This document shows, one piece after another, positions 14,579-23,027 of a DNA stretch of 27,165 bases. The stretch spans positions 1 to 27,165 of the forward strand of contig CAZSYX010000047.1 in the NCBI GenBank assembly GCA_964610575.1. The letters are read 5' to 3'. Below the pieces are notes generated by a model, which had not been told where the DNA came from, made no database searches, and worked only from the letters and a program-made list of their open reading frames with translations. The first letter of the stretch is position 1; each line of letters begins with the position of its first letter. The translations under genes were made by a program, and so were the position numbers. The stretch is from JADJWR01 sp964610575. GTDB taxonomy: Bacteria; Pseudomonadota; Gammaproteobacteria; Burkholderiales; Burkholderiaceae_F.

Positions 14579-16825
14579 ATGAGAACCCCTGTCCGCCATT
14601 GCCGCCTGCGGCCGACCGCCATCGCCATCACCCTGCTGGCCGCCTTCGGCCCGGTGCATGCGCAGACCTCCGAAGCCAAGCCGGCCGACGCGAAGCCTGC
14701 CGAGGCGGCACCCGCCGAGGCGACGACCAAGTCAGCGCAGGCCTCCGTCACCGTGGGCGGCGCCTGGGCCAGCGGCGATGCCGCCGATCGCGCCTTCTTC
14801 GGCCAGTACAACGGCATGCGCGACCAGAGCGTCTTCGGCCTGCTCGACTTCGACTACCGCCGCAGCGACTCCGCTGACGGCACGTCGACCGGCCTGATCG
14901 GCACCAACCTCGGCCTGCAGACGCGCGAACTGCTCTTCTATTGGCAGAAGCAGGGCGACTGGAAATTCACCGCCGACTACGGCGAACTGCTGCGCCGCGA
15001 GCCGTACACGGTCAACACCGGCCTGCTCGGCGCCGGCTCGCAGACGCCGCAGGTGGTGCACCTCGGCAACGGGCCGGGCAGCGGCGCGCAATACGATCCG
15101 TCCACCAAGCGCAAGGGCCTCGGGCTGGGCTTCTCCAAGTGGTTCGGCCCGGCGGTCGAGATGGTGGCGAGCCTGAAGAGCGAGAACAAGGGCGGCTCGC
15201 GGATCTTCGGCGTCGGCATGAACTGCCCGTCGACGGTGGCGTTCAGCTGCGGCGCGACCACGCTCACGCAGACCGGCTCGGCCATCCTGCTGCTGCCCGA
15301 GCCGATCGACTCGAACCACACCCAGGCCGAGCTGCGGCTGAACTATGCCGGCGAACGGCTGCGCCTGACCGGCGGCTACTACGGCTCCTTCTACAACAAC
15401 GCGAACGCCACCATGGCGGCGGGCATCCCCAGCAGCCTGAACAACCAGCTCGGCACGTTGCTGCCGCTCGCTCCCGGGCTGCAGGGCATCCTCGGCAACC
15501 CGGTGGCGCTGCCGCCGGACAACCAGTCGCAGGCGCTCGACCTGGCCGGCAACTACACCTTCACGCCGACCACGCGGGCCAACTTCAAGGTCGCCTACTC
15601 GCAGGCGAAGCAGGACCAGGGATTCGCCGGCACCGGGCTGGCGGGCACCGCGCCGGCCGGCGTCTCGAGCCTCGACGGCGAGGTGAACACGACGCTGGCG
15701 CAGGTCGGCCTGGTATCGCGGCCGATCGCCAGGCTGACGCTGCAGGCCGAGGGCCGTTACGAGGACCGCAACGACAAGACGCCGATCGCCGCCTACAACG
15801 CCGCAGGCTCCTCGACCTGGACCAACCGCAACTATTCGCTGGAAAGGCTCCGCGGCAAACTGCAGGCGAGCTACCAGTTCAGCGGCGCCTACGTCGGCAT
15901 CGCCGGGGTCGACTACGAGTCGATCGAGCGCGCGCCCTTCACGCCGACCAGCGCGGTGGCCGGCGTCAGCGCGCTGCGCCAGGACACCGACGAGACGACG
16001 TGGCGCATCGAGCTGAAGCGGCGCATGACCGAGAACTTCAGCGGCGAGATCCGCTACTCCAGCAGCGACCGCAGCGGTTCGAACTGGCTGCGGCCGACCA
16101 GCGGCGGCGGCGTGACCGAGGTCACCGACCCGTCGACCTTCGCGAGCACCGCGATCTTCGCGCCGACGCTGGCCGATCGACGGCGCGACCAGCTAAAGGT
16201 GCAGGCGAACTGGCAGCCAAGCGATTCGCTGCTGCTGGTGGTGAGCGCGGCGGGCGGCAAGGACGACTACTCGATGCCGAGCCAGTACGCGCTGCGCGAC
16301 AGCAAGGTGCAGCTGTACACCATCGACGCCAATTACGCCGTTTCCGACGCCTGGAACGTCAACGGCTTCGCCTCCTACGGCACCCAGAAGCTGAACCAGG
16401 CCCGCCCGGCAGGCGCGATCCTCGCCTTCGACAACACCAACACGACGATCGGCATCGGCACCACGGGCCGGATCAGCGAGCAGATCGAGGTGGGCGGCTC
16501 GCTCGCCTACATCAGCGACAGCAACGCCTACGCGCAGACGCTCGATCCGCTGGCCAATCCGTCGAGCGGCGCGCTGCTGGCGGCCACCGGCGGCCTGCCG
16601 GACATCAAGTTCCAGCAGACCGAGCTGCGGCTTTTCGGCAAGTACGCGCTGGCCAAGAACCAGGCATTGCGGCTCGACGCGATCTACCAGCAGACGAAGT
16701 ACAACGACTGGGCCTACGAGTACGGAACCGTGCCGTACACCTACAGCGACAACACGACGGTGGCACTCGACCAGAACCAGAGCGTCGTCTACATCGGCGT
16801 CAGCTACGTGTACTCGTGGCGCTGA
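14579..16825 (+). CDS. MtrB/PioB-family decaheme-associated outer-membrane beta-barrel
   Basis: 748 aa. The signal peptide ends GPVHA|QT at residue 28, then an Ala/Pro/Lys-rich linker runs to about residue 52. The remainder is alternating beta sequence with aromatic girdles, as in the 26-28-strand MtrB barrel that sheathes the decaheme cytochrome. The N-terminal CXXC pair reported for Shewanella MtrB is absent. Two cysteines, Cys216 and Cys224, may form a loop disulfide instead. The ATG follows GGGATGGGAG and lies 18 bp after the MtrA-like gene, so the two are co-translated. Length falls between MtrB (about 700) and PioB (about 800). Confidence 0.93.
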   Translation: MRTPVRHCRLRPTAIAITLLAAFGPVHAQTSEAKPADAKPAEAAPAEATTKSAQASVTVGGAWASGDAADRAFFGQYNGMRDQSVFGLLDFDYRRSDSADGTSTGLIGTNLGLQTRELLFYWQKQGDWKFTADYGELLRREPYTVNTGLLGAGSQTPQVVHLGNGPGSGAQYDPSTKRKGLGLGFSKWFGPAVEMVASLKSENKGGSRIFGVGMNCPSTVAFSCGATTLTQTGSAILLLPEPIDSNHTQAELRLNYAGERLRLTGGYYGSFYNNANATMAAGIPSSLNNQLGTLLPLAPGLQGILGNPVALPPDNQSQALDLAGNYTFTPTTRANFKVAYSQAKQDQGFAGTGLAGTAPAGVSSLDGEVNTTLAQVGLVSRPIARLTLQAEGRYEDRNDKTPIAAYNAAGSSTWTNRNYSLERLRGKLQASYQFSGAYVGIAGVDYESIERAPFTPTSAVAGVSALRQDTDETTWRIELKRRMTENFSGEIRYSSSDRSGSNWLRPTSGGGVTEVTDPSTFASTAIFAPTLADRRRDQLKVQANWQPSDSLLLVVSAAGGKDDYSMPSQYALRDSKVQLYTIDANYAVSDAWNVNGFASYGTQKLNQARPAGAILAFDNTNTTIGIGTTGRISEQIEVGGSLAYISDSNAYAQTLDPLANPSSGALLAATGGLPDIKFQQTELRLFGKYALAKNQALRLDAIYQQTKYNDWAYEYGTVPYTYSDNTTVALDQNQSVVYIGVSYVYSWR

Positions 16826-17028
16826 TGAGTGCGCCCGATTCGCGCCACTGAACGCCTGGCGGCGCAAGGAAGCCGCGAACACCTGACGATTTGCAAAGGA
16901 AGGCAGCAAGCCGCGGCAGCGATGCCCGCGGCTCTCTTTATGTGCCCCGCGGCCCTGCTACCCTTGCGCGCCGCTCGGCAAAGCGGCGGCCTGCACCGCG
17001 CCTGCCCGAAGCCGACTTCCCACGCCGA
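16826..17028 (+). other. Intergenic region between the porin gene and ccmA
   Basis: 203 bp with a hairpin near its middle and no gene that I can support. A frame open from 16891 reads into ccmA, but homologous CcmA proteins start at the ATG at 17029. The ccm promoter should lie here unless transcription continues from upstream. I see no convincing -35/-10 pair. Confidence 0.5.
16909..16940 (+). terminator. Probable terminator of the mtr-like operon
   Basis: The 8-bp perfect arms AGCCGCGG / CCGCGGCT (16909-16916 and 16926-16933) can be extended inward with a bulge. They are followed by TCTCTTTA, a modest T-rich tail. It lies 84 bp after the porin stop and before ccmA. Confidence 0.55.
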
Positions 17029-17658
17029 ATGCTCGCAACCATCGACCTCGAATGCACCCGCGGCGAACGGCTGCTGTTCGCCGGGCTGGCGTTCAGCGTC
17101 GAGGCGGGCCACTGCCTGCACGTGGCCGGTGAGAACGGCGCCGGCAAGACCAGCCTGCTGCGCATCCTGTGCGGGCTGCTGGCGCCCACGCACGGCGAGG
17201 TGCGCTGGGGCGGGGCCGACATCCGCAAGCTGCGCGAGGACTACTGGCAGACGCTCGCCTACGTCGGCCACCTGAACGGCGTCAAGGACGACCTCACCGC
17301 GCTGGAGAACGTGCGCTTCGCCGCTGCGCTGGCCGGTCACCCGGCCGGCGAGGACGTCGCCCGCCATGCACTGGACGCCGTCGGGCTGGCCGGCTTCGAG
17401 ACTTCGCAGGCGCGCTTCCTGTCGCAGGGCCAGCGCCGCCGCATCGCCTTGGCGCGGCTGTTCCTGGCGCGCGAAGCGAAGCTGTGGATCCTCGACGAGC
17501 CCTTCACCGCGCTCGACGTGCGCGGCGTGGCGGCGCTGTCCACCCTGATCGGCGAGCAGCTCGAACGCGGCGGCATCGTCGTGCTGACCACGCACCAGGA
17601 AGTGCCGATGCCCGGGCGGGTTCGGCGGCTCGAACTGCGCGCGCAGGCGGTGCATTGA
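17029..17658 (+). CDS. ccmA: Heme exporter ATP-binding protein CcmA
   Basis: 209 aa ABC ATPase, usual CcmA length. Walker A is GENGAGKT (34-41), the signature is LSQGQ (131-135), Walker B is LWILDEP with Asp156-Glu157, and the switch His is His189 in TTHQ. With CcmB, C and D it forms the complex that uses ATP to release holo-CcmE. The start MLATIDLECTRGERLLF fits relatives. No good ribosome binding site precedes the ATG. The stop overlaps the ccmB start (TGATG). Confidence 0.95.
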   Translation: MLATIDLECTRGERLLFAGLAFSVEAGHCLHVAGENGAGKTSLLRILCGLLAPTHGEVRWGGADIRKLREDYWQTLAYVGHLNGVKDDLTALENVRFAAALAGHPAGEDVARHALDAVGLAGFETSQARFLSQGQRRRIALARLFLAREAKLWILDEPFTALDVRGVAALSTLIGEQLERGGIVVLTTHQEVPMPGRVRRLELRAQAVH

Positions 17659-18326
17659 TGACAAACACATTCAATGCCGTCGTGCGCCGTGACCTGCTGC
17701 TGGCAGCTCGGCAGCGTGCGGACGTGGCCAACACGCTGCTTTTCTTCCTCGTCGTGGTGACGATGGTGCCGCTGGGCGTCGGGCCGGAGATCAACACGCT
17801 GCGCACGATCGCGCCGGGCGTGGTCTGGGTGGCGGCGCTGCTGGCGGCGATCCTGTCGCTGAACCGGCTGTTTGCCGCCGACTTTGCCGACGGCACGCTG
17901 GAGCAGATGGTGCTTTCCGGCGAGCCGTTGCCGGTGGTGGTGCTGGCCAAGGCGCTGGCGCACTGGCTGACCACCGGATTGCCGATCACCGTGATGGCGG
18001 TGCTGCTCGGTGTGATGTTCGACCTGCCGCGCGATGCCATCGGCGTGCTGGTCGCCTCCCTGGTGCTCGGCACGCCGGCGCTGTCGCTGATCGGCGCGGT
18101 CGGCGCGGCGCTGACCCTTGGGCTGCGCGGCGGCGGGGTGCTGATCACGCTGCTGGTGCTGCCGCTGTACGTGCCGGTGCTGATTTTCGGCGCCGGGGCG
18201 GTGGAGGCGGTGGCCGGCGGGCTGGTGCCGCGCGGGCAGTTGCTGCTGCTCGGCGCGCTGTCGATCGGTGCGACCGTATTGGCGCCGTGGGCAATCGCCG
18301 CGGCGCTGCGGATTTCTTTGGAATAA
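17658..18326 (+). CDS. ccmB: Heme exporter membrane protein CcmB
   Basis: 222 aa with about six membrane helices. It begins MTNTFNAVVRRDLLLAARQR, the cytoplasmic lead-in typical of CcmB, followed by the family segment FAADFADGTLEQMVLSGEPL. It is the membrane partner of the CcmA ATPase. Its ATG overlaps the ccmA stop, so the two are coupled. A 120-bp gap with alternative hairpins follows before ccmC. Confidence 0.95.
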   Translation: MTNTFNAVVRRDLLLAARQRADVANTLLFFLVVVTMVPLGVGPEINTLRTIAPGVVWVAALLAAILSLNRLFAADFADGTLEQMVLSGEPLPVVVLAKALAHWLTTGLPITVMAVLLGVMFDLPRDAIGVLVASLVLGTPALSLIGAVGAALTLGLRGGGVLITLLVLPLYVPVLIFGAGAVEAVAGGLVPRGQLLLLGALSIGATVLAPWAIAAALRISLE

Positions 18327-18348
18327 TCGCGGTCTTACCCTCGGTTGC

Positions 18349-18380
18349 GGGTCCTCAAGACCCCAGCGCAGTGGGGTTTA
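18349..18380 (+). promoter_or_regulatory. Mutually exclusive hairpins between ccmB and ccmC
   Basis: The hairpin GGGTC-CTCAA-GACCC (18349-18363) and the hairpin ACCCCA-GCGCAG-TGGGGT (18360-18377, followed by TTA) share the bases 18360-18363, so only one can form at a time. The second resembles a weak terminator. This may tune how much of the operon downstream of ccmAB is made, but the T tract is very short. Confidence 0.35.
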
Positions 18381-18446
18381 TCCGGGCTTCGGTCCTTGCG
18401 GCAGCGCAAATCCTGCCTGACTTTCATTCATACACTGCCGCCGGTC

Positions 18447-19208
18447 ATGTCTTCGGTCACCACCAGCCCCGGGTTCAGCCTGTTCCGCTACGCGGCGCCC
18501 AACGTCTTCTATCCGATCGCCGGCAAGATGGTGCCGTTTTTCGCCGTCCTGGCGGCGGTGCTGGCGGTGATCGGCCTGTATATCGGCTTCTTCATGGCGC
18601 CGACCGACGCGCAGCAGGGCGATTCGTACCGGATCATCTACATCCACGTGCCGTCGGCCTGGATGGCGATGTTCCTGTACGTGACGATGGCCTTCTGGGC
18701 CGGTGTCGGCCTGGTGTTCAACACCCGTCTGTCGTCGATGATGGCGCAGGCGATCGCGCCCACCGGTGCGCTGATGGCCTTCATCTCGCTGTGGACCGGC
18801 GCGCTGTGGGGCCGGCCAACCTGGGGCACCTACTGGGCGTGGGATGCGCGGCTGACGTCGACCCTGATCCTGCTGTTCCTGTACCTTGGCTTCATCGCGC
18901 TGCAGGCGGCGATCGACGACAAGCGGCGGGCCGACAAGGCCGGCGCGGTGCTGGCGCTGGTCGGCGTGGTCAACGTGCCGATCATCTATTTCTCGGTCAA
19001 GTGGTGGAACACGCTGCACCAGGGGGCGTCGGTCAAGCCCGGCTCCTCGGCGATGGCCGACATCATGCTGAGCGGCATGCTGGTGATGGTGTTCGCCTTC
19101 TGGATGTATGCGATCGCGGCGGTGCTGGTGCGGCTGCGCGCGATCATCCTGGAGCGCGAGCGGCGGGCGCAGTGGGTGCTCGACGCGCGCGATCAGGGCA
19201 CGCTTTGA
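18447..19208 (+). CDS. ccmC: Heme handling protein CcmC
   Basis: 253 aa, six membrane helices. The heme-binding WWD segment is WGTYWAWD at 126-133. Conserved His residues lie in YIHVPSAWM before it and in WWNTLHQG after it, as expected for the two axial ligands. CcmC loads heme on CcmE. The chosen ATG at 18447 gives MSSVTTSPGFSLFRYAAPNV, matching relatives; a TTG at 18345 would extend through the intergenic hairpins and is rejected. No clear ribosome binding site is visible. Confidence 0.95.
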   Translation: MSSVTTSPGFSLFRYAAPNVFYPIAGKMVPFFAVLAAVLAVIGLYIGFFMAPTDAQQGDSYRIIYIHVPSAWMAMFLYVTMAFWAGVGLVFNTRLSSMMAQAIAPTGALMAFISLWTGALWGRPTWGTYWAWDARLTSTLILLFLYLGFIALQAAIDDKRRADKAGAVLALVGVVNVPIIYFSVKWWNTLHQGASVKPGSSAMADIMLSGMLVMVFAFWMYAIAAVLVRLRAIILERERRAQWVLDARDQGTL

Positions 19209-19226
19209 GTCGTTGAGGTAAATGCG

Positions 19227-19406
19227 ATGCAGTGGGGATCGTTGGAGAACTTCCTGGCGATGGGGGGCTACGGCTTCTACGTCTGGGGGTCGTATGTGGT
19301 GTGCGCGGCGGTGATCGCCGCCGAGATCTGGGCGTTGCGGCATCGTCGCCGGGTCGCGCTCGGTGAAGTGAGGCGCGGGTTGCCCGCGGCGGGGAGGTCG
19401 GCATGA
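19227..19406 (+). CDS. ccmD: Heme exporter protein CcmD
   Basis: 59 aa, found by position and sequence. MQWGSLENFLAMGGYGFYVW leads into one membrane helix (about 16-37), then a basic tail ALRHRRRVALGEVRRG. This is the usual CcmD pattern of a short N-terminus containing MGGYGxYVW, one helix and a cationic C-terminus. It starts 18 bp after ccmC, and its stop overlaps the ccmE ATG as ATGA. CcmD helps release holo-CcmE from the CcmABC complex. Confidence 0.93.
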   Translation: MQWGSLENFLAMGGYGFYVWGSYVVCAAVIAAEIWALRHRRRVALGEVRRGLPAAGRSA

Positions 19407-19894
19407 AATCGCGGCACAAGCGGCTGGCACTGATCGTCGGCGGCCTGGCGGCGCTCGGCGTCGCCTCGGCGCTGATCCTCTCCGCCTTCCAGGAGAACCT
19501 GGTGTTCTTCTTCTCGCCCTCCGACGTGGTGGCGCAGAAGGCGCCGCGCGACCGGGCCTTCCGCGTCGGTGGCCTCGTCGAGGAAGGCAGCGTCAAGCGC
19601 GAAGGCGTGATGGTGAGCTTCAAGGTCACCGACACCGCGCAGACGATTCCGGTCGTCTACCAGGGCATCCTTCCTGACCTCTTCCGCGAGGGCAAGGGCG
19701 TGGTGGCACAGGGCAAGCTCGGCGCCGACGGCGTGTTCCGCGCCAGCGAGGTGCTGGCCAAGCACGACGAGAACTACATGCCGCCCGAGGCGGCGCACGC
19801 GGTCGAGCAGGCGCACAAGGCCGGCAAGACGCTGCAGGTGCCGGGCAAGCCCGGCAGTTCGCCGGGCGGCTCGACCGACGCCGGCTACAAGTAG
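19403..19894 (+). CDS. ccmE: Periplasmic heme chaperone CcmE
   Basis: 163 aa. An N-terminal anchor (residues 8-28) is followed by an OB-fold. The heme-attachment motif is His121-D-E-N-Tyr125 within VLAKHDENYMPPE, matching HXXXY. FRVGGLVEEGSVKREG and the VVYQGILPDLFREGKGVVA stretch are family landmarks. A flexible Lys/Gly/Ser tail follows. Its start overlaps the ccmD stop, and a gap of 99 bp separates it from ccmF. Confidence 0.97.
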   Translation: MKSRHKRLALIVGGLAALGVASALILSAFQENLVFFFSPSDVVAQKAPRDRAFRVGGLVEEGSVKREGVMVSFKVTDTAQTIPVVYQGILPDLFREGKGVVAQGKLGADGVFRASEVLAKHDENYMPPEAAHAVEQAHKAGKTLQVPGKPGSSPGGSTDAGYK

Positions 19895-19993
19895 ACGCAG
19901 CGGGTGATTCTGCGCACAGAGTCGTTTCTGCGCCGCGCGCGGCTGTGTCGGCGGCGGCCGTTCCACTGAGCAATCACTTCGAGAGGCAGCCCC

Positions 19994-21994
19994 ATGGTCC
20001 CTGAACTCGGTCACTTCGCGCTGATCCTGGCCCTGCTGCTGGCGCTGGCGCAGGGCACGCTGCCGATCATCGGCGCGCACAAGGGCGTGGCCGAGTGGAT
20101 GGCGCTGGCCCGTCCGGCGGCCCAGGCGCAGTTCGCGTTCGTGCTGTTCGCATGGTTCTGCCTGGTCGCGTCTTTCGTCGCCGACGACTTCTCGGTGGTC
20201 AACGTGGCGCAGAACGGCAATACGCTGCTGCCGGTGGCCTACAAGGTCGCCGCGTCCTGGGGCTCGCACGAGGGTTCGCTGCTGCTGTGGGTGCTGATGC
20301 TGTCGGGCTGGGGCGTGGCGGTGGCGACGTTCTCGCGCCACCTGCCGCAGGAGATGGTGGCGCGCGTGCTCGGCGTGATGGGCCTGGTGGCGGTCGGCTT
20401 CATCCTGTTCATGCTGGCCACGTCCGACCCGTTCGACCGCATGTTTCCGCCGGCGGCCGAGGGGCGCGACCTCAATCCGCTGCTGCAGGACCCGGGCATG
20501 GTGTTCCACCCGCCGCTGCTGTACATGGGCTACGTCGGCTTCTCCGTCGCGTTTTCGTTCTCGATCGCCGCGCTGCTCGGCGGCAAGCTCGATGCGGCCT
20601 GGGCGCGCTGGTCGCGACCTTGGACCACCGTGGCGTGGTGCTTCCTGACGCTGGGGATCATGCTCGGGTCGTGGTGGGCCTACTACGAACTCGGCTGGGG
20701 CGGCTGGTGGTTCTGGGATCCGGTGGAGAACGCCTCCTTCATGCCGTGGCTGGTCGGCACCGCACTGGTCCATTCGCTGGCGGTCACCGAGAAGCGCGGC
20801 ACGTTCAAGGCCTGGACCGTGCTGCTGGCGATCTTCGCCTTCTCGCTGTCGCTGCTCGGCACCTTCCTCGTGCGCTCGGGCGTGCTGACCTCGGTGCACG
20901 CCTTCGCCACCGATCCGGCGCGCGGCGTGTTCATCCTCGCCTTCCTGGTGGTGGTGATCGGAGCGTCGCTCGCCCTGTTCGCCTGGCGCGCGCCGCGCGT
21001 GGGCCTGGGCGGCAGCTTCGAGGCGGTGTCGCGCGAGTCGATGCTGCTGGGCAACAACGTGCTGCTGGCGGCGGCCTGCGGCACCGTGCTGCTCGGCACC
21101 CTGTACCCGCTGTTCCTCGACGCGCTGGGGCTCGGCAAGATCTCCGTCGGCCCGCCGTACTTCGACCGGGTGTTCGTGCCGGTGATGGCACCGCTGGTGT
21201 TCCTGATGGGCATCGGCCCGATCGCGCGCTGGAAGTCGGCCTCGCTGCCCGACCTGTGGACCCGGCTGAAATGGGCGCTGATGATCTCGCTGGTGCTGGG
21301 CCTGCTGCTTCCCTTCGTCGGCAACATCGAGGACGGCATTGCCTGGTCGCCGATGGCGGCGTTCGGCTACTGGATGGCGGCGTGGATCGTGCTCACCTCG
21401 GTCGTGCAGATCCGCGCCCAGATCCGCAACAGCTCGGGCAGCGTTCTGGCGCGGCTGGCCGCGCAGCCGCGCGGCTGGTGGGGCATGACGCTCGCCCACC
21501 TGGGCGTGGCGGTGTTCATCATCGGCGTCACTTCGGTGAGGGGCTACGAAGTCGAGCGCGACGTGAAGATGTCGCCTGGCGACACCGTCAGCGTGCACGG
21601 CTACACGTTCCGCTTCGACAGCGTGGGCGAGCGGCGCGGCCCGAACTTCAATGCCGCGCGCGGCACCGTGACCCTGCTGAAGAACGGCAAGGAGATCGAC
21701 GTCCTTCATCCGGAGAAGCGGATCTACTTCGCGCAGTCGCAGATGCCGATGACCGAGGCGTCGATCCGCACCGGCATCACCGGTGACGTCTACGTCTCGC
21801 TCGGCGAACCGGTCGAGCCGGCCGGCAGCTGGACCGTGCGCGTGTACTACAAGCCGTTCGTGACCTGGATCTGGGGAGGCTGCGTGCTGATGGCCATCGG
21901 CGGCTTCATGGCTGCTTCCGACCGCCGCTATCGCGCGCTGGCGCGCCGCGAACAGACGGTGGCCACCGGCCGCCGCCAGCCGGCCGCGGCATGA
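19994..21994 (+). CDS. ccmF: Cytochrome c heme lyase subunit CcmF
   Basis: 666 aa with about 14-15 membrane helices. The WWD domain GWGGWWFWDPVENASFMPWL begins at about residue 232. Candidate heme-ligand histidines lie in WGSHEGSLLLW (about 91), MVFHPPLLYMG (about 173), ALVHSLAVTEKRG (about 261) and LTSVHAFATDP (about 303). CcmF reduces and attaches heme to apocytochromes together with CcmH and CcmI. The ATG follows GAGAGGCAGCCCC. Length is normal. Dedicated CXXCK lyases (NrfE) are CcmF paralogues, but this gene sits in the general ccm operon. Confidence 0.97.
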   Translation: MVPELGHFALILALLLALAQGTLPIIGAHKGVAEWMALARPAAQAQFAFVLFAWFCLVASFVADDFSVVNVAQNGNTLLPVAYKVAASWGSHEGSLLLWVLMLSGWGVAVATFSRHLPQEMVARVLGVMGLVAVGFILFMLATSDPFDRMFPPAAEGRDLNPLLQDPGMVFHPPLLYMGYVGFSVAFSFSIAALLGGKLDAAWARWSRPWTTVAWCFLTLGIMLGSWWAYYELGWGGWWFWDPVENASFMPWLVGTALVHSLAVTEKRGTFKAWTVLLAIFAFSLSLLGTFLVRSGVLTSVHAFATDPARGVFILAFLVVVIGASLALFAWRAPRVGLGGSFEAVSRESMLLGNNVLLAAACGTVLLGTLYPLFLDALGLGKISVGPPYFDRVFVPVMAPLVFLMGIGPIARWKSASLPDLWTRLKWALMISLVLGLLLPFVGNIEDGIAWSPMAAFGYWMAAWIVLTSVVQIRAQIRNSSGSVLARLAAQPRGWWGMTLAHLGVAVFIIGVTSVRGYEVERDVKMSPGDTVSVHGYTFRFDSVGERRGPNFNAARGTVTLLKNGKEIDVLHPEKRIYFAQSQMPMTEASIRTGITGDVYVSLGEPVEPAGSWTVRVYYKPFVTWIWGGCVLMAIGGFMAASDRRYRALARREQTVATGRRQPAAA

Positions 21995-22020
21995 GGACCG
22001 CCGGTGGCTGAAGGGATCCG

Positions 22021-22557
22021 ATGAAACGCGTTGTCTTCTTCCTCGTTCCGCTGGTCGGCTTCCTGGTGCTGGCGGCATTCCTGCTGCGCGGCCTGTGGCT
22101 GAACCCGCGCGAGGTGCCCTCGCCGCTGATCGGCAAGCCGGCGCCGGTGTTCGAGAAGGCCAAGCTCGCACAGCCTTCCGAGATGTTCTCGAGCAAGGAC
22201 ATGGCCGGGCAGGTCTGGATCCTGAACGTCTGGGCCTCCTGGTGCACGCCGTGCCGCGTCGAGCATCCGCTGATGAACGAACTGGCGGCGAAGCGGCTCG
22301 TGCCGATCATCGGCATGAACTACAAGGACACGCCCGAGGCGGGCCGCAAGTGGCTGGCCGAACTGGGCGATCCGTACACGACCACGTTCATCGACTACGA
22401 CGGCAAGCTCGGCATCGATTTCGGCGTCTACGGCGTGCCGGAGACCTTCGTGATCGACAAGCAGGGGGTCATCCGCTACAAGCACATCGGTCCGGTGACG
22501 CCCGAGGCGATGGCGAAGAAGATCGTGCCGCTGGTGCAGGAGTTGCAGAAGTCATGA
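22021..22557 (+). CDS. ccmG: Periplasmic thioredoxin-like protein CcmG (DsbE)
   Basis: 178 aa. A single N-terminal anchor (residues 4-26) is followed by a thioredoxin fold with the active site Cys75-T-P-Cys78 in WASWCTPCRVEHP. The acidic CcmG-type insertion and GVYGVPETFVIDKQGVIRYK with the cis-Pro follow. It reduces the disulfide of apocytochrome CXXCH motifs before heme attachment. It starts 26 bp after ccmF, and its stop overlaps ccmH (ATGA). Confidence 0.96.
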   Translation: MKRVVFFLVPLVGFLVLAAFLLRGLWLNPREVPSPLIGKPAPVFEKAKLAQPSEMFSSKDMAGQVWILNVWASWCTPCRVEHPLMNELAAKRLVPIIGMNYKDTPEAGRKWLAELGDPYTTTFIDYDGKLGIDFGVYGVPETFVIDKQGVIRYKHIGPVTPEAMAKKIVPLVQELQKS

Positions 22558-23027
22558 GAGGTTTCCTGATCGCCTGCGGCGTGGCCTTCGCCGTGCTCGC
22601 CATGCCGGCTGCCGCCGACGAGGCGGTGCCGACGCTGAACGACCCGGTGGCCGCCAAGCGCGAGGTCGAGCTGGCCAAGCAGCTGCGCTGCCTGGTGTGC
22701 CAGAACGAGACCATCGCCGACTCGCGCGCCGGCCTGGCCGTGGACCTGCGCAACAAGCTGCGCGAGCAGATGGCCGCCGGCAAGACCGACGAGGAGATCA
22801 TCGCCTTCATGACCGAGCGCTACGGCGACTTCGTGCTGTACCGGCCGCCGCTGAAGGCCACCACGGTGCTGCTGTGGGTCGGGCCGTTCCTGCTGCTGGC
22901 GATCGGCCTGCTGATCGGCTGGCGCGTCGTTCGTGCGCGCACCAAGGCCGCGCGGCCCGAGCCGCTGTCGGCGGCCGACCGCGAGCGCGCCGAGCGCCTG
23001 CTGAGCGGCGAAGGGGACGTGCGATGA
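22554..23027 (+). CDS. ccmH: Cytochrome c maturation thiol protein CcmH
   Basis: 157 aa. The signal sequence ends MPAAA|DEAV, the redox motif LRCLVCQNE places Cys46 and Cys49, and a single C-terminal helix (about 103-124) is followed by a cytoplasmic basic tail. This is the short N-terminal CcmH type with CcmI encoded separately. Both ends overlap neighbouring genes by ATGA. Confidence 0.96.
   Translation: MRGFLIACGVAFAVLAMPAAADEAVPTLNDPVAAKREVELAKQLRCLVCQNETIADSRAGLAVDLRNKLREQMAAGKTDEEIIAFMTERYGDFVLYRPPLKATTVLLWVGPFLLLAIGLLIGWRVVRARTKAARPEPLSAADRERAERLLSGEGDVR

Noticed and set aside
19277..22171. A 964-codon minus-strand frame opposite ccmDEF
   Set aside because: Arg/His/Gln-rich composition typical of the antisense of GC-rich genes; the opposite strand encodes clear ccm proteins.
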